Under the pieces are notes generated by a model. That model was not told the DNA's origin and searched no databases. It worked only from the letters and a program-made list of their open reading frames with translations. DNA of 64,000 nt, taken from the NCBI RefSeq assembly GCF_011761495.1, contig NZ_JAASRU010000001.1, positions 292,996-356,995 on the forward strand, given 5' to 3'. Made by a program: the position numbers and the translations under genes. Every line of letters begins with the position of its first letter. Position 1 is the stretch's first letter. The stretch is from Alkalibacillus almallahensis (lineage in GTDB: Bacteria > Bacillota > Bacilli > Bacillales > Alkalibacillaceae). This document shows, piece by piece, positions 35,982-45,304 of the stretch.

Positions 35982-36011
35982 CTGCTAATCACTTGATTGG
36001 CAGCTTTTTTT
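35981..36011 (+). terminator. Terminator after the Lmo0937-like gene
   Basis: GCTGCTAATC / GATTGGCAGC form a stem with G-T pairs, followed by seven T. Confidence 0.85.
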
Positions 36012-36079
36012 GAAGCGGTTGTCTTTCGTCTTTTGAAAAAAATTGCTATAATCAAAAGACGATTTAAGGAGTGATGGAC

Positions 36080-36610
36080 ATGAGCAAGCAAAAAGCATAT
36101 GCAACATTTGCTGGTGGTTGTTTTTGGTGTATGGTAAAACCATTCGATCAATGGGATGGCGTCGACAGTGTCATCTCTGGTTATACTGGCGGCCACATTG
36201 AAAACCCAACATATGAGCAGGTAAAATCTGGTCAAAGTGGTCATTATGAATCCGTTCAAATTACATATGACCCTAATAAAATAGATTATAACACAATTTT
36301 AGACTTATATTGGAAACAGATTGATCCTACTGACCCAGACGGACAATTTCACGACAGAGGTCCTCAGTATCGTACGGCTATTTTTTATCATACTGATGAA
36401 CAACAAAAATTAGCAGAAGCTAGTCGGCAACAACTTGAAGCATCAGGAAAATTTAATAAACCAATTGTAACTGAAATTAAGCCAGCTGAAACCTTCTATC
36501 CAGCAGAAGGATATCACCAAGATTTTCATGAAAAGAATCCTGATGAATATCAAGCTGATCGCGTGAAATCAGGTCGTGATGAATTCATCGAGGAATATTG
36601 GTCTAATTAA
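36080..36610 (+). CDS. msrA: Peptide-methionine (S)-S-oxide reductase MsrA
   Basis: A 176-residue MsrA. The catalytic Cys is in [16 protein letters not shown]; the substrate pocket blocks GYTGGHIENPTYEQV, GHYESVQITYDP and QIDPTDPDGQFHDRGPQYR follow. It repairs methionine-S-sulfoxide. It lacks a C-terminal resolving-cysteine motif. The ATG at 36080 is chosen over GTG 36071 and ATG 36074 because AAGGAG lies eight bases upstream. A second MsrA domain, fused to MsrB, is encoded at 45305. Confidence 0.94.
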   Translation: MSKQKAYATFAGGCFWCMVKPFDQWDGVDSVISGYTGGHIENPTYEQVKSGQSGHYESVQITYDPNKIDYNTILDLYWKQIDPTDPDGQFHDRGPQYRTAIFYHTDEQQKLAEASRQQLEASGKFNKPIVTEIKPAETFYPAEGYHQDFHEKNPDEYQADRVKSGRDEFIEEYWSN

Positions 36611-36612
36611 TT

Positions 36613-36653
36613 AAAGCCGTTTCCCCTTTCATTGAGAGGAAACGGCTTTTTTT
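36613..36653. terminator. Terminator between msrA and the S9 peptidase gene
   Basis: AAAGCCGTTTCC / GGAAACGGCTTT form a 12-bp stem around a 13-base loop, followed by a T run. Confidence 0.85.
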
Positions 36654-38643
36654 AGCTAATATATTGATTAAACCAATCAATAATATGCTGTAGTCTTTCG
36701 ATTCTTAAGTTTGGTTTACCGGTGCGCGATAGGTTATGATCTGCTTCTGGAAAACGAACAAATTCTGTTTCATTGCGCTGGTATTTCAAAGCAATGTAAA
36801 GTTGTTCAGCTTGTTCCATTGGGCACCGGAAATCATGCTCATTATGAATAATTTTAAGTGGTGTTTGAACTTGGTCAACATATGCAATCGGTGAATGCTT
36901 CCACATTGTTTCAATATCATAGAATGAGGCTTGGATTTGCCAATCCGAAAAGTAATAACCAATATCACTAACGCCACGGAAGCTTGTCCAATTGGAAATA
37001 CTTCGTTGAGTAACCGCTGCTTTAAAACGATTCGTATGGCTGACAATCCAATTCGTCATAAAGCCACCATAACTACCACCTGTTACAGCCAAACGATTCT
37101 CATCAATCCAAGCATGGTTTGTTAAGACATGTTCGACACCTGCCATAATATCTTGGTAATCTCCATTACCATAATCTCCACGTACAGCATCTACAAATTC
37201 TTGACCATAACTATGACTACCGCGAGGATTTACATAAAGAACGCCGTATCCCTGACCAGCAAACTGCTGCATCTCATGGAAAAATGTATTCCCATAAAAC
37301 GCATGTGGTCCACCGTGGATATTAACTATCAATGGATATGATTTGGCTTCATCGAAATTCGCCGGTTTCATCAACCAACCATGGACTGTCCAATCATCAA
37401 AGCTTTTGTATTGAATGGCTTCTGGTTCAACCAATTCTGTTTCATCAATAAATGTCTGATGCTCGTTTGTTATTTGCGTTAAGCGTCCATCAGTTAAAGA
37501 TAATTCATATAACTCACTTGGGCTTGTTGGATAACTAATAGTCACTAAGGCAGTTTGTTTATTCGGATCAATATCATAGCCTACAACATGTAAGTTGTCG
37601 TTGATGGCTGGATATAATGATCCATCGACATGCCCGAAATATAATAGCACATTGCCATAATTTGATACTGGAAAATAAAATGTTTCATTACTCGCCCAAA
37701 CAGCAGGTCTTAAAACTGGCTGTTGCTGAGTATCTGCAACAATAAAATCGCCTACAGGTGCATCAAAATGTTCTGTTAAACAAGCTGTCACGCCTGAAGA
37801 GATGTGATAAGCATATAGTTCAACATGGGTTGCGTTTTCATAGTTTCGTCCCATATGAGCAAATAATAGATGCTCTCCATTAGGCGAGACACTAAACCCT
37901 GAAGGCGATCCTTCTTCTGTGAATAACGGGTGTTCAGTTTTGGCTGTTAGATGGTACAAATAAGCTTCTTGGTTGAAATTAAAATCTTCGTCTTCAGAAT
38001 AATCGGTTGTATAAACAATTTGAGATTGGTTAACCCATGTTTGAAAAGAGAAGTTTTGCTCTCCTTCTTTAATGGTTTCAACTTCTTCTGATTCAACGTT
38101 CAGTCGTTTTATCACTTGATATTTCCGCTTTAAGAGTCCAGCTCCATCTGCTTTATATTTCATTCGATTAATCACGACAGGCTTAGGTAATTCATCATCT
38201 TGATCATCTTTTGATTCGTTCTCTTCTTCTCGTTGATTTAAATCCTCTGCTTTAACAGAAGTTTGTAGCATAATGAATTGACCATCTGGTGAGAACTCAG
38301 CCTTCGATACACCTTCTTTCTCATCTGTAATCTTCTTGGCCTCACCACCGTAACGAGACATCCAATAGACTTGATTCTGATCATCACGATTCGAAATAAA
38401 AATGATTGAATCACCCTTAGGTGACCAGCGTGGATTACTGACACGTGATTCTCCAAATGTGAATTGTAACAGTCTATCTTCTGCCACATTGTAATGGAAC
38501 AGATTAGATTCATATTGATTGCGTTCTTCATTCAAAGTGGTTTTAACAAATAAAGCTTCCTTATAATCTGGTGAATACCTAGGATCTGTTAAAGATGCCA
38601 AATTAAAAATATCATTCGCTTGTACTGCTTTTTTTGTTGTCAT
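36652..38643 (-). CDS. S9 family serine peptidase (acylaminoacyl-peptidase-like)
   Basis: A 663-residue cytoplasmic enzyme with an N-terminal beta-propeller (WSPKGDSIIFIS, FSPDGQFIMLQTS, VSPNGEHLLFA repeats) and a C-terminal alpha/beta hydrolase. The nucleophile is Ser in GGSYGGFMTNWI; the catalytic Asp is in HDFRCPMEQAEQL and the His in EADHNLSR. The NIHGGPHAFYG oxyanion segment is intact. It resembles B. subtilis YuxL. An acidic insertion (EENESKDDQDDE) interrupts the propeller. A good GGAGGG site precedes the ATG. Confidence 0.9.
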   Translation of the reverse strand: MTTKKAVQANDIFNLASLTDPRYSPDYKEALFVKTTLNEERNQYESNLFHYNVAEDRLLQFTFGESRVSNPRWSPKGDSIIFISNRDDQNQVYWMSRYGGEAKKITDEKEGVSKAEFSPDGQFIMLQTSVKAEDLNQREEENESKDDQDDELPKPVVINRMKYKADGAGLLKRKYQVIKRLNVESEEVETIKEGEQNFSFQTWVNQSQIVYTTDYSEDEDFNFNQEAYLYHLTAKTEHPLFTEEGSPSGFSVSPNGEHLLFAHMGRNYENATHVELYAYHISSGVTACLTEHFDAPVGDFIVADTQQQPVLRPAVWASNETFYFPVSNYGNVLLYFGHVDGSLYPAINDNLHVVGYDIDPNKQTALVTISYPTSPSELYELSLTDGRLTQITNEHQTFIDETELVEPEAIQYKSFDDWTVHGWLMKPANFDEAKSYPLIVNIHGGPHAFYGNTFFHEMQQFAGQGYGVLYVNPRGSHSYGQEFVDAVRGDYGNGDYQDIMAGVEHVLTNHAWIDENRLAVTGGSYGGFMTNWIVSHTNRFKAAVTQRSISNWTSFRGVSDIGYYFSDWQIQASFYDIETMWKHSPIAYVDQVQTPLKIIHNEHDFRCPMEQAEQLYIALKYQRNETEFVRFPEADHNLSRTGKPNLRIERLQHIIDWFNQYIS

Positions 38644-38776
38644 AATTCCCTCCGACTATATGGATTCAATGATCGAAACACAACTAGATTCATAAAATGA
38701 TGAACTAGCTAAGTAAAATATTATTACCTTCATGTTATAATTTTTTTCAGAATATGTCGAATAAAATTAAAACTTT

Positions 38777-41700
38777 TTAAATAAATTCATCATGTAATTC
38801 TCTTAATTGATTCGCTTGTTCCGCATCACCATACAATTGGGCTTTAGAGTCAATCATATGACGAATATTGGTTAAATAACGCTCTGTTTCTGTATGATAT
38901 GTGACTTCAATTTGATTTTGGTAATGTGCTTTAAATGATAAGAGAAATTGATTTTGAATTTCATTTAAATTGGATTGTACATGAGCTTTGAGTTCTTCGA
39001 ATAAAGTTTTGACCTGTTGTTCAACAAAAAATTGTTTTTGATCTTTGTACATCGAAACAAAATGATCAAGTGAATTCATATTAACAATGGAATTCACTAT
39101 TTCATACGTTGCATCTTCCATTGCCTGCTCAGCTATATTTAATCGTTCAAAATTTGTCTCCGAATCAACGAAACGATTAATGTCTTGCCTGATCGATTGA
39201 AGCACTTGTTGAAAATGACGATCTAAAATCATGTTTGTTGAATGAAATTCTGTTTCTAATCGGTTTTCAGCATTGATCGCAAGTTGTTTTATCGCTTGCT
39301 TTAATTGTGATTGGCCACGTTTACCTTTTTGAGTGATGGTGGTCGGATTAATAACCTCTTTCATCATTTCATTTAGTTGAATCATAACGCGATCATTTAA
39401 GTAATAAACAAGTTCATCTATTTGTTGATTGATTTGTTGTTCGTAAATGGTCTTATCCATTGATGATAAAAATTGTTTTAGGCTCTTGAATTGCTCTTCG
39501 TATTGCTGGATACGTTGTTCTTGTTCGACATGATTTTCTTGTAATTCTTGAACAGTTTGTGTAACGAACGTTTTTAGGTTTTCAATTTCTTGCGATAATG
39601 TTTGAGCCGTTAATAGTTTAGCATCTGTTTCAATGAATTGTTGAAAACGATCAAAAAATGCAATTGAACGAGAATCAGAATATTTTTGACTCATATCTTC
39701 ATTTAATCTTTTGCTAGAGAGTGGGAAAATCTGAGGCGATTCAATCCCATATTGTCGTAATTGTTCTGATAAATAATCTTTTACATCATTTAATTCCTGA
39801 TCGTCTTTGGCTAAATCAGCTGCGTTTAAAATAAAGAACATCTTATCTAATGAAAAGGATGATTTCACACGTCCTAGTTGAGATAAGAATTCACGGTCTG
39901 CTCGAGCAAAAGCATGATTATAGTAATTAACATAAACAATCACATCAGAATGACGCACATAATGCATCGATACATTTGTGTGTCGTGCATGAATTGAATC
40001 TGCTCCAGGCGTATCAACCAGAGTGACGCCTTGTCTTGTTAGTTCACAATCATAATAAACCGTTATTTCCTCTACGTAACAAGATAGTGTCTCATCCGTC
40101 ACATAAGGCTCGAACGTTTGTAAACTTGAAGTTAATGTTTCACCTAAATATTGTTCTGACTGTTGCTTCCCTGTAAAGAATGCTTCTACAAATGACCAAT
40201 CTGCCTTAGAAAGCATGGCCTGTAAGTCCTCTTGTTGTTTATCTATAAATGAATATAGCTGTTCGATCGCATTAAACTGTTTATCAGTTACAGGTTCTAG
40301 CACTTTTGAAACTTGATGTAATAAAGTATTTTCTGTCTTGAATTGTACGATGACCTCACCATGTTCCCTAGAAAGATTAGGCGGTGCAATCTTATTAATG
40401 GCTGCTGTTGTTGGATTTGGTGAAACTGGCAGTATTGCCTGGCCTACCCAAGCATTGGCAAATGATGATTTACCAGCACTAAAGGCACCGAACAAAGCAA
40501 CAGTATACTGCTGTTGATCTAATTGAGTAAGGCTTTTCTGAATTGAACTATAAAATTCTGTTAACAGAGGCATCGTTTCTAAATGTGATAATATGTTTTG
40601 GGCTTGAGTTTGGACTTCTTCTACTACTAAAGTAGATTGATTATGAGATGGTTCAGAATCAGAACTTGTTATAGAATCAGTTATTGAATCAGATATAATA
40701 TCATCAATTAACACCTTAGTTTGCTCAGCTTTTTTATGGTTGATCGCATCTTCTAGAAGACTATGTTCACTCGTGGTCATCCAAGTCTCACGTTTAAGAT
40801 AATCAATAAATTGTTTCTTTTCTAATGTTTCCTGATTTGATTTCTTAGCATTTTCCAAGTGTTCTTCAATGTCTTTAAGTTGCTCAGTCAATTGTTCCTG
40901 CTGATCCTCAGTTGCATTTGCTATTTCTGTGAACAATTGTTCTAATAAAGGGGTTACATCTTCTTTAATAGATTGATTGAGCTTTGTTTGCAGATTTTCT
41001 GTGTAATTAAGTACATAATGACCCGTAATTTCTGCAGATGAATTGAGAGTTTCTAATAAAATAGCCTCGTTTATTTGAAAATCATATTGTTGAAGCGTCT
41101 GTTTTAATTGACTATTACTTAAAGATTGCTGATTATATGTTTCAAGCAAAGTGTGACGAACATGCCAGCTAATTTCAGTCGTGACTTTTTCTTGTAATTG
41201 GTTAATAAACTGATCTCGACGTTTTTCCTTTTCTTCATCAGTTTTCTTTTTAGAAAATAAGCCACCAACTTTAAATTTAGGTTGTAAAGATTCAAGATAA
41301 GCCTTTGCAAGTTCACGTGTATCTGCTGTCATGACGTAAGCTTCATTAACTATTTTTCCAATCGTTTGTTTATACTGTGTGATAAATTGTCGTTGATCTA
41401 AATTTAATAAGCTAAGTTGCTCTTTTAGTTCATCATATTGACTTTGATAGGTTTGTTCATCGGCAGCATTCAACGTTTGGTTTGCCTCATCATAATATCG
41501 GTTCGCTAACTGATCAATCACCGTCTCAACTTCTACTTTCACGCGTGATTCAAGCTGATCCTGTATTGTATCAGTCATACGATCGATATAAGACTTAAGT
41601 TCATCCAATTGGTTATGTTCATGATCAAGATCAATTAAAGATGTTGTGAAAATCCCATCTGGATTAAGCCCCCAAAGTTCGCAACTTTCTCGTAAAGCGT

Positions 41701-42334
41701 TCAAATAGTCAGACATTGTCATTTCTTTAGCATCATGCTTATCGACTTGGTTCACGACAATAATATATGGCACTGATTTTTTCTCTAATTCATATAAAAA
41801 CTGAAAATTAATCTCTGATTGTACGTGATTATAATCGACAACATATACGAAATAATCAATTAAATGCACACGAGATAGAGTTCTAGCAAATTCTTGATCG
41901 TCTGCAGAATCAATACCTGGAGTGTCCATTAATGTCGTTCCTTTTAGAGATGGTAAGTCTGTCTCAATCGTTAAAGACTGAACTTCTTCACCATTTTTTG
42001 AAAGACGATGTACTTCTTCCATATCAATAGATGATGACGTAGCATATCGTTCCTGATTTAAGTGATAAGTCACATGTTCATCTCCGTGCTTAATTTCTAC
42101 TATATTAGCACTTGTTGGAATCGGACTTGATGGTAATATGGATTGATCTAATATATGATTAATCATGGATGACTTTCCTGCTGAAAAATGTCCAGTAAAT
42201 CCAATGACTGTTTCAACATTTAACCACTTTTGATATAAATCCATTATTTTTTGTTGCTCTTTTTTCTCATCATTTCGTTTAGCCACTTCAAATAACGTAT
42301 CTAGATTTAATGCCATCTGTGTTCCTGTTGTCAT
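38777..42334 (-). CDS. dynA: Two-headed bacterial dynamin (DynA/YpbR)
   Basis: An 1185-residue protein with two dynamin-like GTPases in tandem, as in B. subtilis DynA. Head 1 has GHFSAGKSS (about 48-56), DTPGID and NQVDKHD; head 2 has GAFSAGKSS (about 616-624), DTPGADS and the matching N-A-A-D segment. Each head is followed by long coiled coils, and a Ser/Asp-rich linker separates the halves. DynA binds and fuses membranes and protects against membrane damage. It lies 31 bases after the GGDEF gene, so the two are probably one operon. GGGGAG precedes the ATG. Confidence 0.93.
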   Translation of the reverse strand: MTTGTQMALNLDTLFEVAKRNDEKKEQQKIMDLYQKWLNVETVIGFTGHFSAGKSSMINHILDQSILPSSPIPTSANIVEIKHGDEHVTYHLNQERYATSSSIDMEEVHRLSKNGEEVQSLTIETDLPSLKGTTLMDTPGIDSADDQEFARTLSRVHLIDYFVYVVDYNHVQSEINFQFLYELEKKSVPYIIVVNQVDKHDAKEMTMSDYLNALRESCELWGLNPDGIFTTSLIDLDHEHNQLDELKSYIDRMTDTIQDQLESRVKVEVETVIDQLANRYYDEANQTLNAADEQTYQSQYDELKEQLSLLNLDQRQFITQYKQTIGKIVNEAYVMTADTRELAKAYLESLQPKFKVGGLFSKKKTDEEKEKRRDQFINQLQEKVTTEISWHVRHTLLETYNQQSLSNSQLKQTLQQYDFQINEAILLETLNSSAEITGHYVLNYTENLQTKLNQSIKEDVTPLLEQLFTEIANATEDQQEQLTEQLKDIEEHLENAKKSNQETLEKKQFIDYLKRETWMTTSEHSLLEDAINHKKAEQTKVLIDDIISDSITDSITSSDSEPSHNQSTLVVEEVQTQAQNILSHLETMPLLTEFYSSIQKSLTQLDQQQYTVALFGAFSAGKSSFANAWVGQAILPVSPNPTTAAINKIAPPNLSREHGEVIVQFKTENTLLHQVSKVLEPVTDKQFNAIEQLYSFIDKQQEDLQAMLSKADWSFVEAFFTGKQQSEQYLGETLTSSLQTFEPYVTDETLSCYVEEITVYYDCELTRQGVTLVDTPGADSIHARHTNVSMHYVRHSDVIVYVNYYNHAFARADREFLSQLGRVKSSFSLDKMFFILNAADLAKDDQELNDVKDYLSEQLRQYGIESPQIFPLSSKRLNEDMSQKYSDSRSIAFFDRFQQFIETDAKLLTAQTLSQEIENLKTFVTQTVQELQENHVEQEQRIQQYEEQFKSLKQFLSSMDKTIYEQQINQQIDELVYYLNDRVMIQLNEMMKEVINPTTITQKGKRGQSQLKQAIKQLAINAENRLETEFHSTNMILDRHFQQVLQSIRQDINRFVDSETNFERLNIAEQAMEDATYEIVNSIVNMNSLDHFVSMYKDQKQFFVEQQVKTLFEELKAHVQSNLNEIQNQFLLSFKAHYQNQIEVTYHTETERYLTNIRHMIDSKAQLYGDAEQANQLRELHDEFI

Positions 42335-42365
42335 TCTCTAACTCCCCATCTTCCCTTATACGAAT

Positions 42366-43409
42366 CTATTGAAATGTCTCATCAAAAACGGCTCGATTTT
42401 TACCTGTCGCTTTAGCTTGTTGCATGCAACGATCCACTCGTCGTAAGAATTCATTATGGTCGTCTTTCTCCATTAGCGTCCCAACGCCATAACTTAATGT
42501 GACATTTTCGCCTTGCAAAGGTTCAAGCAATTGAACATGTTCGTAGATATAGTTATTCCATCTCTCAATCTCTTGTTCTAGATGAGTACGTTTCTGATCG
42601 AATAGAATCACCGTAAACTCATCTCCATTATATCTAAAGCTATAACCTTTCTGAGGTTCAACCCAAAAATCTAGCGTAGAGCCGATAACAGCTAGTACTC
42701 GATCACCCCACTCGTAGCCCAAGCGATCGTTTAACGTTTGAAAATCGTCAATATTGAATTTAATTAAAGCGATAGGTTTCCTTTGATCCACGAGCTTCAT
42801 TAGGGTGTTTTGGAACGTGCGGTGATTATAGAGGCCTGAAACATAATCTTTCATCGCCTCTTCCTTGTAATCGATGTGATCAAATGAGCTAGCTTCTTTT
42901 CGAATGGTCATTGAACTCGTTAAAATACCAATTAATAATATAATTACTAGATTCATAACAAAGGGAATCGTAATAAAATCATTTACTCCATTAACATAGT
43001 AACTAATAATACTATAGGTTGCCATAACTAAGACAGTCATTAACATTGAAACCTTCATACTCCAAACAAGTGTAATATGTAATAACCATATAAAGAATAA
43101 TGGTAAGAATAATGAATAATGACTTCCTGCCATTAGTAATATAATCGTATAAAATATTAAATCCAAGATTAATCCTATATGAACAATAATCAACTTCACT
43201 TTAGAATACGTCGCCAAGGCTTTCAAACTGATATGAACAATCAAGGTATAAAGTGCAACAATGCCTATACTATACCAAAAAATCTGTTGATCAATTATGA
43301 AAATCTCTTCTCCTTGTTGTAGCATAAAAATTAAGGCTAAACTAACTAATAATAACCAGCGTGCATATGAAAAAATATTTTCGATGTACTCGTCTTTTTT
43401 ATTGAACAT
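42366..43409 (-). CDS. Membrane GGDEF-domain protein with a variant active site
   Basis: A 347-residue protein with six N-terminal membrane helices (up to about residue 170) and a C-terminal GGDEF domain. The start block DYVSGLYNHRTFQNTL and the FNIDDFQTLNDRLGYEWGDRVL segment are conserved, but the signature itself reads Y-N-G-D-E-F, with Asn for the first Gly. I see no RxxD inhibitory site. Diguanylate cyclases make c-di-GMP; the substitution may reduce activity. TAGGAG precedes the ATG. It heads the operon with dynA. Confidence 0.85.
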   Translation of the reverse strand: MFNKKDEYIENIFSYARWLLLVSLALIFMLQQGEEIFIIDQQIFWYSIGIVALYTLIVHISLKALATYSKVKLIIVHIGLILDLIFYTIILLMAGSHYSLFLPLFFIWLLHITLVWSMKVSMLMTVLVMATYSIISYYVNGVNDFITIPFVMNLVIILLIGILTSSMTIRKEASSFDHIDYKEEAMKDYVSGLYNHRTFQNTLMKLVDQRKPIALIKFNIDDFQTLNDRLGYEWGDRVLAVIGSTLDFWVEPQKGYSFRYNGDEFTVILFDQKRTHLEQEIERWNNYIYEHVQLLEPLQGENVTLSYGVGTLMEKDDHNEFLRRVDRCMQQAKATGKNRAVFDETFQ

Positions 43410-43451
43410 ATCTATAATCTCCTAATAAATTGAATTCATTCAGTGTAAAAA

Positions 43452-43482
43452 AAAGAGACTAGATACGACATCCAGTCTCTTT
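43452..43482 (-). terminator. Terminator after the ferredoxin gene
   Basis: AAAGAGACTrGAT / ATCyAGTCTCTTT form a 13-bp stem with one wobble pair, followed on the minus strand by a T run. Confidence 0.85.
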
Positions 43483-43494
43483 CTAATGTATCTG

Positions 43495-43731
43495 TTAACT
43501 TTGGAAAAATTTCCGATTGATTTCGATGTATTCACGTTCTTCTTGTGGAAGCTCGTCCTCGTGATAAATTGCCTCAACCGGGCATACGGCCTCACATGCT
43601 CCGCAATCAATACAAATATCTGGATCTATATAGAACATGTCTTTACCTTCTTCAATACAATCAACTGGACACACATCCACACACTCTGCTGCCTTTTCAT
43701 CTTTACATGGTGATGAAATAACAAATGCCAA
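43495..43731 (-). CDS. Ferredoxin, two-cluster type
   Basis: A 78-residue ferredoxin. Two cysteine clusters are visible: CKDE-KAAECVDVCPVDC and CIDCGACEAVCPVEA, the pattern of 7Fe/8Fe bacterial ferredoxins. The C-terminal HEDELPQEEREYIEINRKFF tail is typical of the Bacillaceae form. It carries electrons in the cytoplasm. The TTG at 43731 is chosen because AAAGGAGG lies seven bases before it and the protein then begins MAFVISSPC; an upstream ATG at 43770 has no site. Confidence 0.93.
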   Translation of the reverse strand: MAFVISSPCKDEKAAECVDVCPVDCIEEGKDMFYIDPDICIDCGACEAVCPVEAIYHEDELPQEEREYIEINRKFFQS

Positions 43732-43897
43732 GATAAATCCTCCTTTAACTGTTGTGTATAAACCCATCATACCATTTATTAACGCTGTTAACTACGTCTG
43801 AATAGAAATTTTCCCTTTCATTATAAGGAGTTTTCAAATTTTGTGCAAATTTAAACCTTAACATACATATTATGAACCGATTAGGAGGTTTTAATTA

Positions 43898-44797
43898 ATG
43901 CGGGCCAGACAACTTATTCAAGATCAATCTCTTTACACTTATGCAAAGTTTGAGCATGATTTAATGGCATTACACGCTGAACACCCTATCTTTTCAATTG
44001 ATAAAATCGGGACTTCTATTCAGGGAAAATCAATATATGAAATCGTCATAGGAGATGGTGACCAATCCATCCATTTAAATGGTTCAATGCACGCTCATGA
44101 ATCAATTACAACCAACGTCTTAATGCGGTTTCTTGCTGATTATATTGATGCCTATGAGAATAATGAGTCGATTAACCATATAAATGCAAGGTCTATGTAT
44201 AATCAGATTAAGTTTTCCATTGTACCTCTTGTTAACCCTGATGGTGTCGATTTAATTAATCAAGGGCTACCTCAATCAAAATCACTCAAAAATGACGTAT
44301 TATCGATTAATCAATATTCACACCAGTTTGCAGGATGGAAAGCCAACATTCGAGGTGTTGATCTTAACAATCAGTTCCCAGCTCATTGGGAAATCGAACA
44401 ACAACGAAAACCTAAACAACCTTCACCTCGAGATTTTCCAGGCTTTGAACCTCTGACAGAGCCTGAAGCGATAGCTATTTATGAGTTGACGATTAATAAA
44501 CAATTTGATCGTGTCCTAGCATTTCATACGCAAGGTGAAGTGATTTACTGGGGATATGAAGGATTAGAACCACCAGAATCTGAACAAATTGCTAATTATT
44601 ATGGCCATGTTAGTGGTTATGAACCAATCCAGTTCGTTGATAGTCATGCCGGGTATAAAGACTGGTTTATTCAAACATTTAAAAGACCCGGATTCACAGT
44701 AGAACTTGGTAGCGGCGTGAATCCGTTGCCTATAAGTGATTTAAACAAGTTCTACCCTCAAGCCTTAAGTATTATTTTAGCCAATATGGAGGTATGA
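43898..44797 (+). CDS. M14 zinc carboxypeptidase, gamma-D-glutamyl-diaminoacid peptidase-like
   Basis: A 299-residue M14 peptidase domain without LysM repeats. The zinc motif is MHAHES (H-x-x-E); a distal His is in AFHTQGEVIYWGYEG; the catalytic Glu is in FTVELGSGVNPLP. Conserved VPLVNPDGVD and VDLNNQFPAHW are family blocks. Related B. subtilis proteins (YqgT type) cut muropeptides between gamma-D-Glu and diaminopimelate. With no signal peptide it may act on recycled muropeptides inside the cell. TAGGAGG precedes the ATG. A 280-bp repeat element begins 4 bases past the stop. Confidence 0.85.
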   Translation: MRARQLIQDQSLYTYAKFEHDLMALHAEHPIFSIDKIGTSIQGKSIYEIVIGDGDQSIHLNGSMHAHESITTNVLMRFLADYIDAYENNESINHINARSMYNQIKFSIVPLVNPDGVDLINQGLPQSKSLKNDVLSINQYSHQFAGWKANIRGVDLNNQFPAHWEIEQQRKPKQPSPRDFPGFEPLTEPEAIAIYELTINKQFDRVLAFHTQGEVIYWGYEGLEPPESEQIANYYGHVSGYEPIQFVDSHAGYKDWFIQTFKRPGFTVELGSGVNPLPISDLNKFYPQALSIILANMEV

Positions 44798-44800
44798 ATA

Positions 44801-45080
44801 ACAGGATGGGATAAAAGGAAATTCTCTTGTAAAAGGAATTCTTGAAATAATTATATGTAAGCAGTAGTAAAGCGGAATCAAAACACGTAGACGCCTGCGG
44901 GAACAGCACGCGTCTCGAGACCCCGCAAGCCCCGTATTTGGGCTGAGGAGGCTCCAGCCGTGCCCGCGGCAAGCGGAGTGTTTTGATGAAGCGTCATTCA
45001 AGCAGTAAACCCGAACGATTTAATTGAAAAAATAAATCGTTCGGGTTTACTTTGCATTATCAACTTTTGTCTCAGCCTCT
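44801..45080. repeat. MITE-like interspersed repeat with a GC-rich core
   Basis: About 280 bp of non-coding sequence. The ends form an imperfect 17-bp inverted repeat: ACAGGATGGGATAAAAG at 44801 and the complement of CTTTTGTCTCAGCCTCT at 45064-45080 (13 of 17 identical). The core (about 44890-44990) is far richer in GC than its surroundings, with CCTGCGGG, GTCTCGAGAC, CCCGCAAG and GAGGAGGCTCC, a pattern I recognise as a common Bacillaceae interspersed repeat. A perfect 19-bp hairpin (45004-45022 / 45033-45051) follows. No transposase is present and short open frames in it are chance. Confidence 0.7.
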
Positions 45081-45085
45081 TAATT

Positions 45086-45289
45086 TTAAACCTCTTGAAA
45101 ATAATCTTTGTAAAAGCCGCCCATTTTACCACTATCATCAATAACAAAGTAAAATTCTTCTGATTCATTTTTTACGTCATATGTTTTGCCTGATGTTAAC
45201 ACATTTTCAACTGTGAATTTTTCCGCATTTGTGTGAACACATTTAATTTGTTTAATAGGTTCGTTTTGCTCCCATGTTTTATGAATCAC
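45086..45289 (-). CDS. Small conserved protein, DUF6501-like
   Basis: A 67-residue protein beginning MIHKTWEQNEPIKQIKCVHTNA, then LTSGKTYDVKNESEEFYFVI and a DDSGKMGGFYKDYF end. I recognise this as a small Bacillaceae family (DUF6501 by memory) of unknown function. The GTG at 45289 is chosen because AGGAG lies eight bases upstream; a GTG at 45298 overlaps that site. It follows the msrAB gene by a few bases and probably shares its transcript. Confidence 0.65.
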   Translation of the reverse strand: MIHKTWEQNEPIKQIKCVHTNAEKFTVENVLTSGKTYDVKNESEEFYFVIDDSGKMGGFYKDYFQEV

Positions 45290-45304
45290 TGTTATCACTC
45301 CTAC

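Noticed and set aside
44772..45001. Two minus-strand open frames rich in Pro, Arg and Cys
   Set aside because: They lie in the GC-rich repeat element, have no ribosome binding site and overlap each other in different frames.
45004..45051. Strong hairpin as terminator of the M14 peptidase gene
   Set aside because: It lies over 200 bases past the stop, inside the repeat element, and is followed by only a short T run; treated as part of the repeat.
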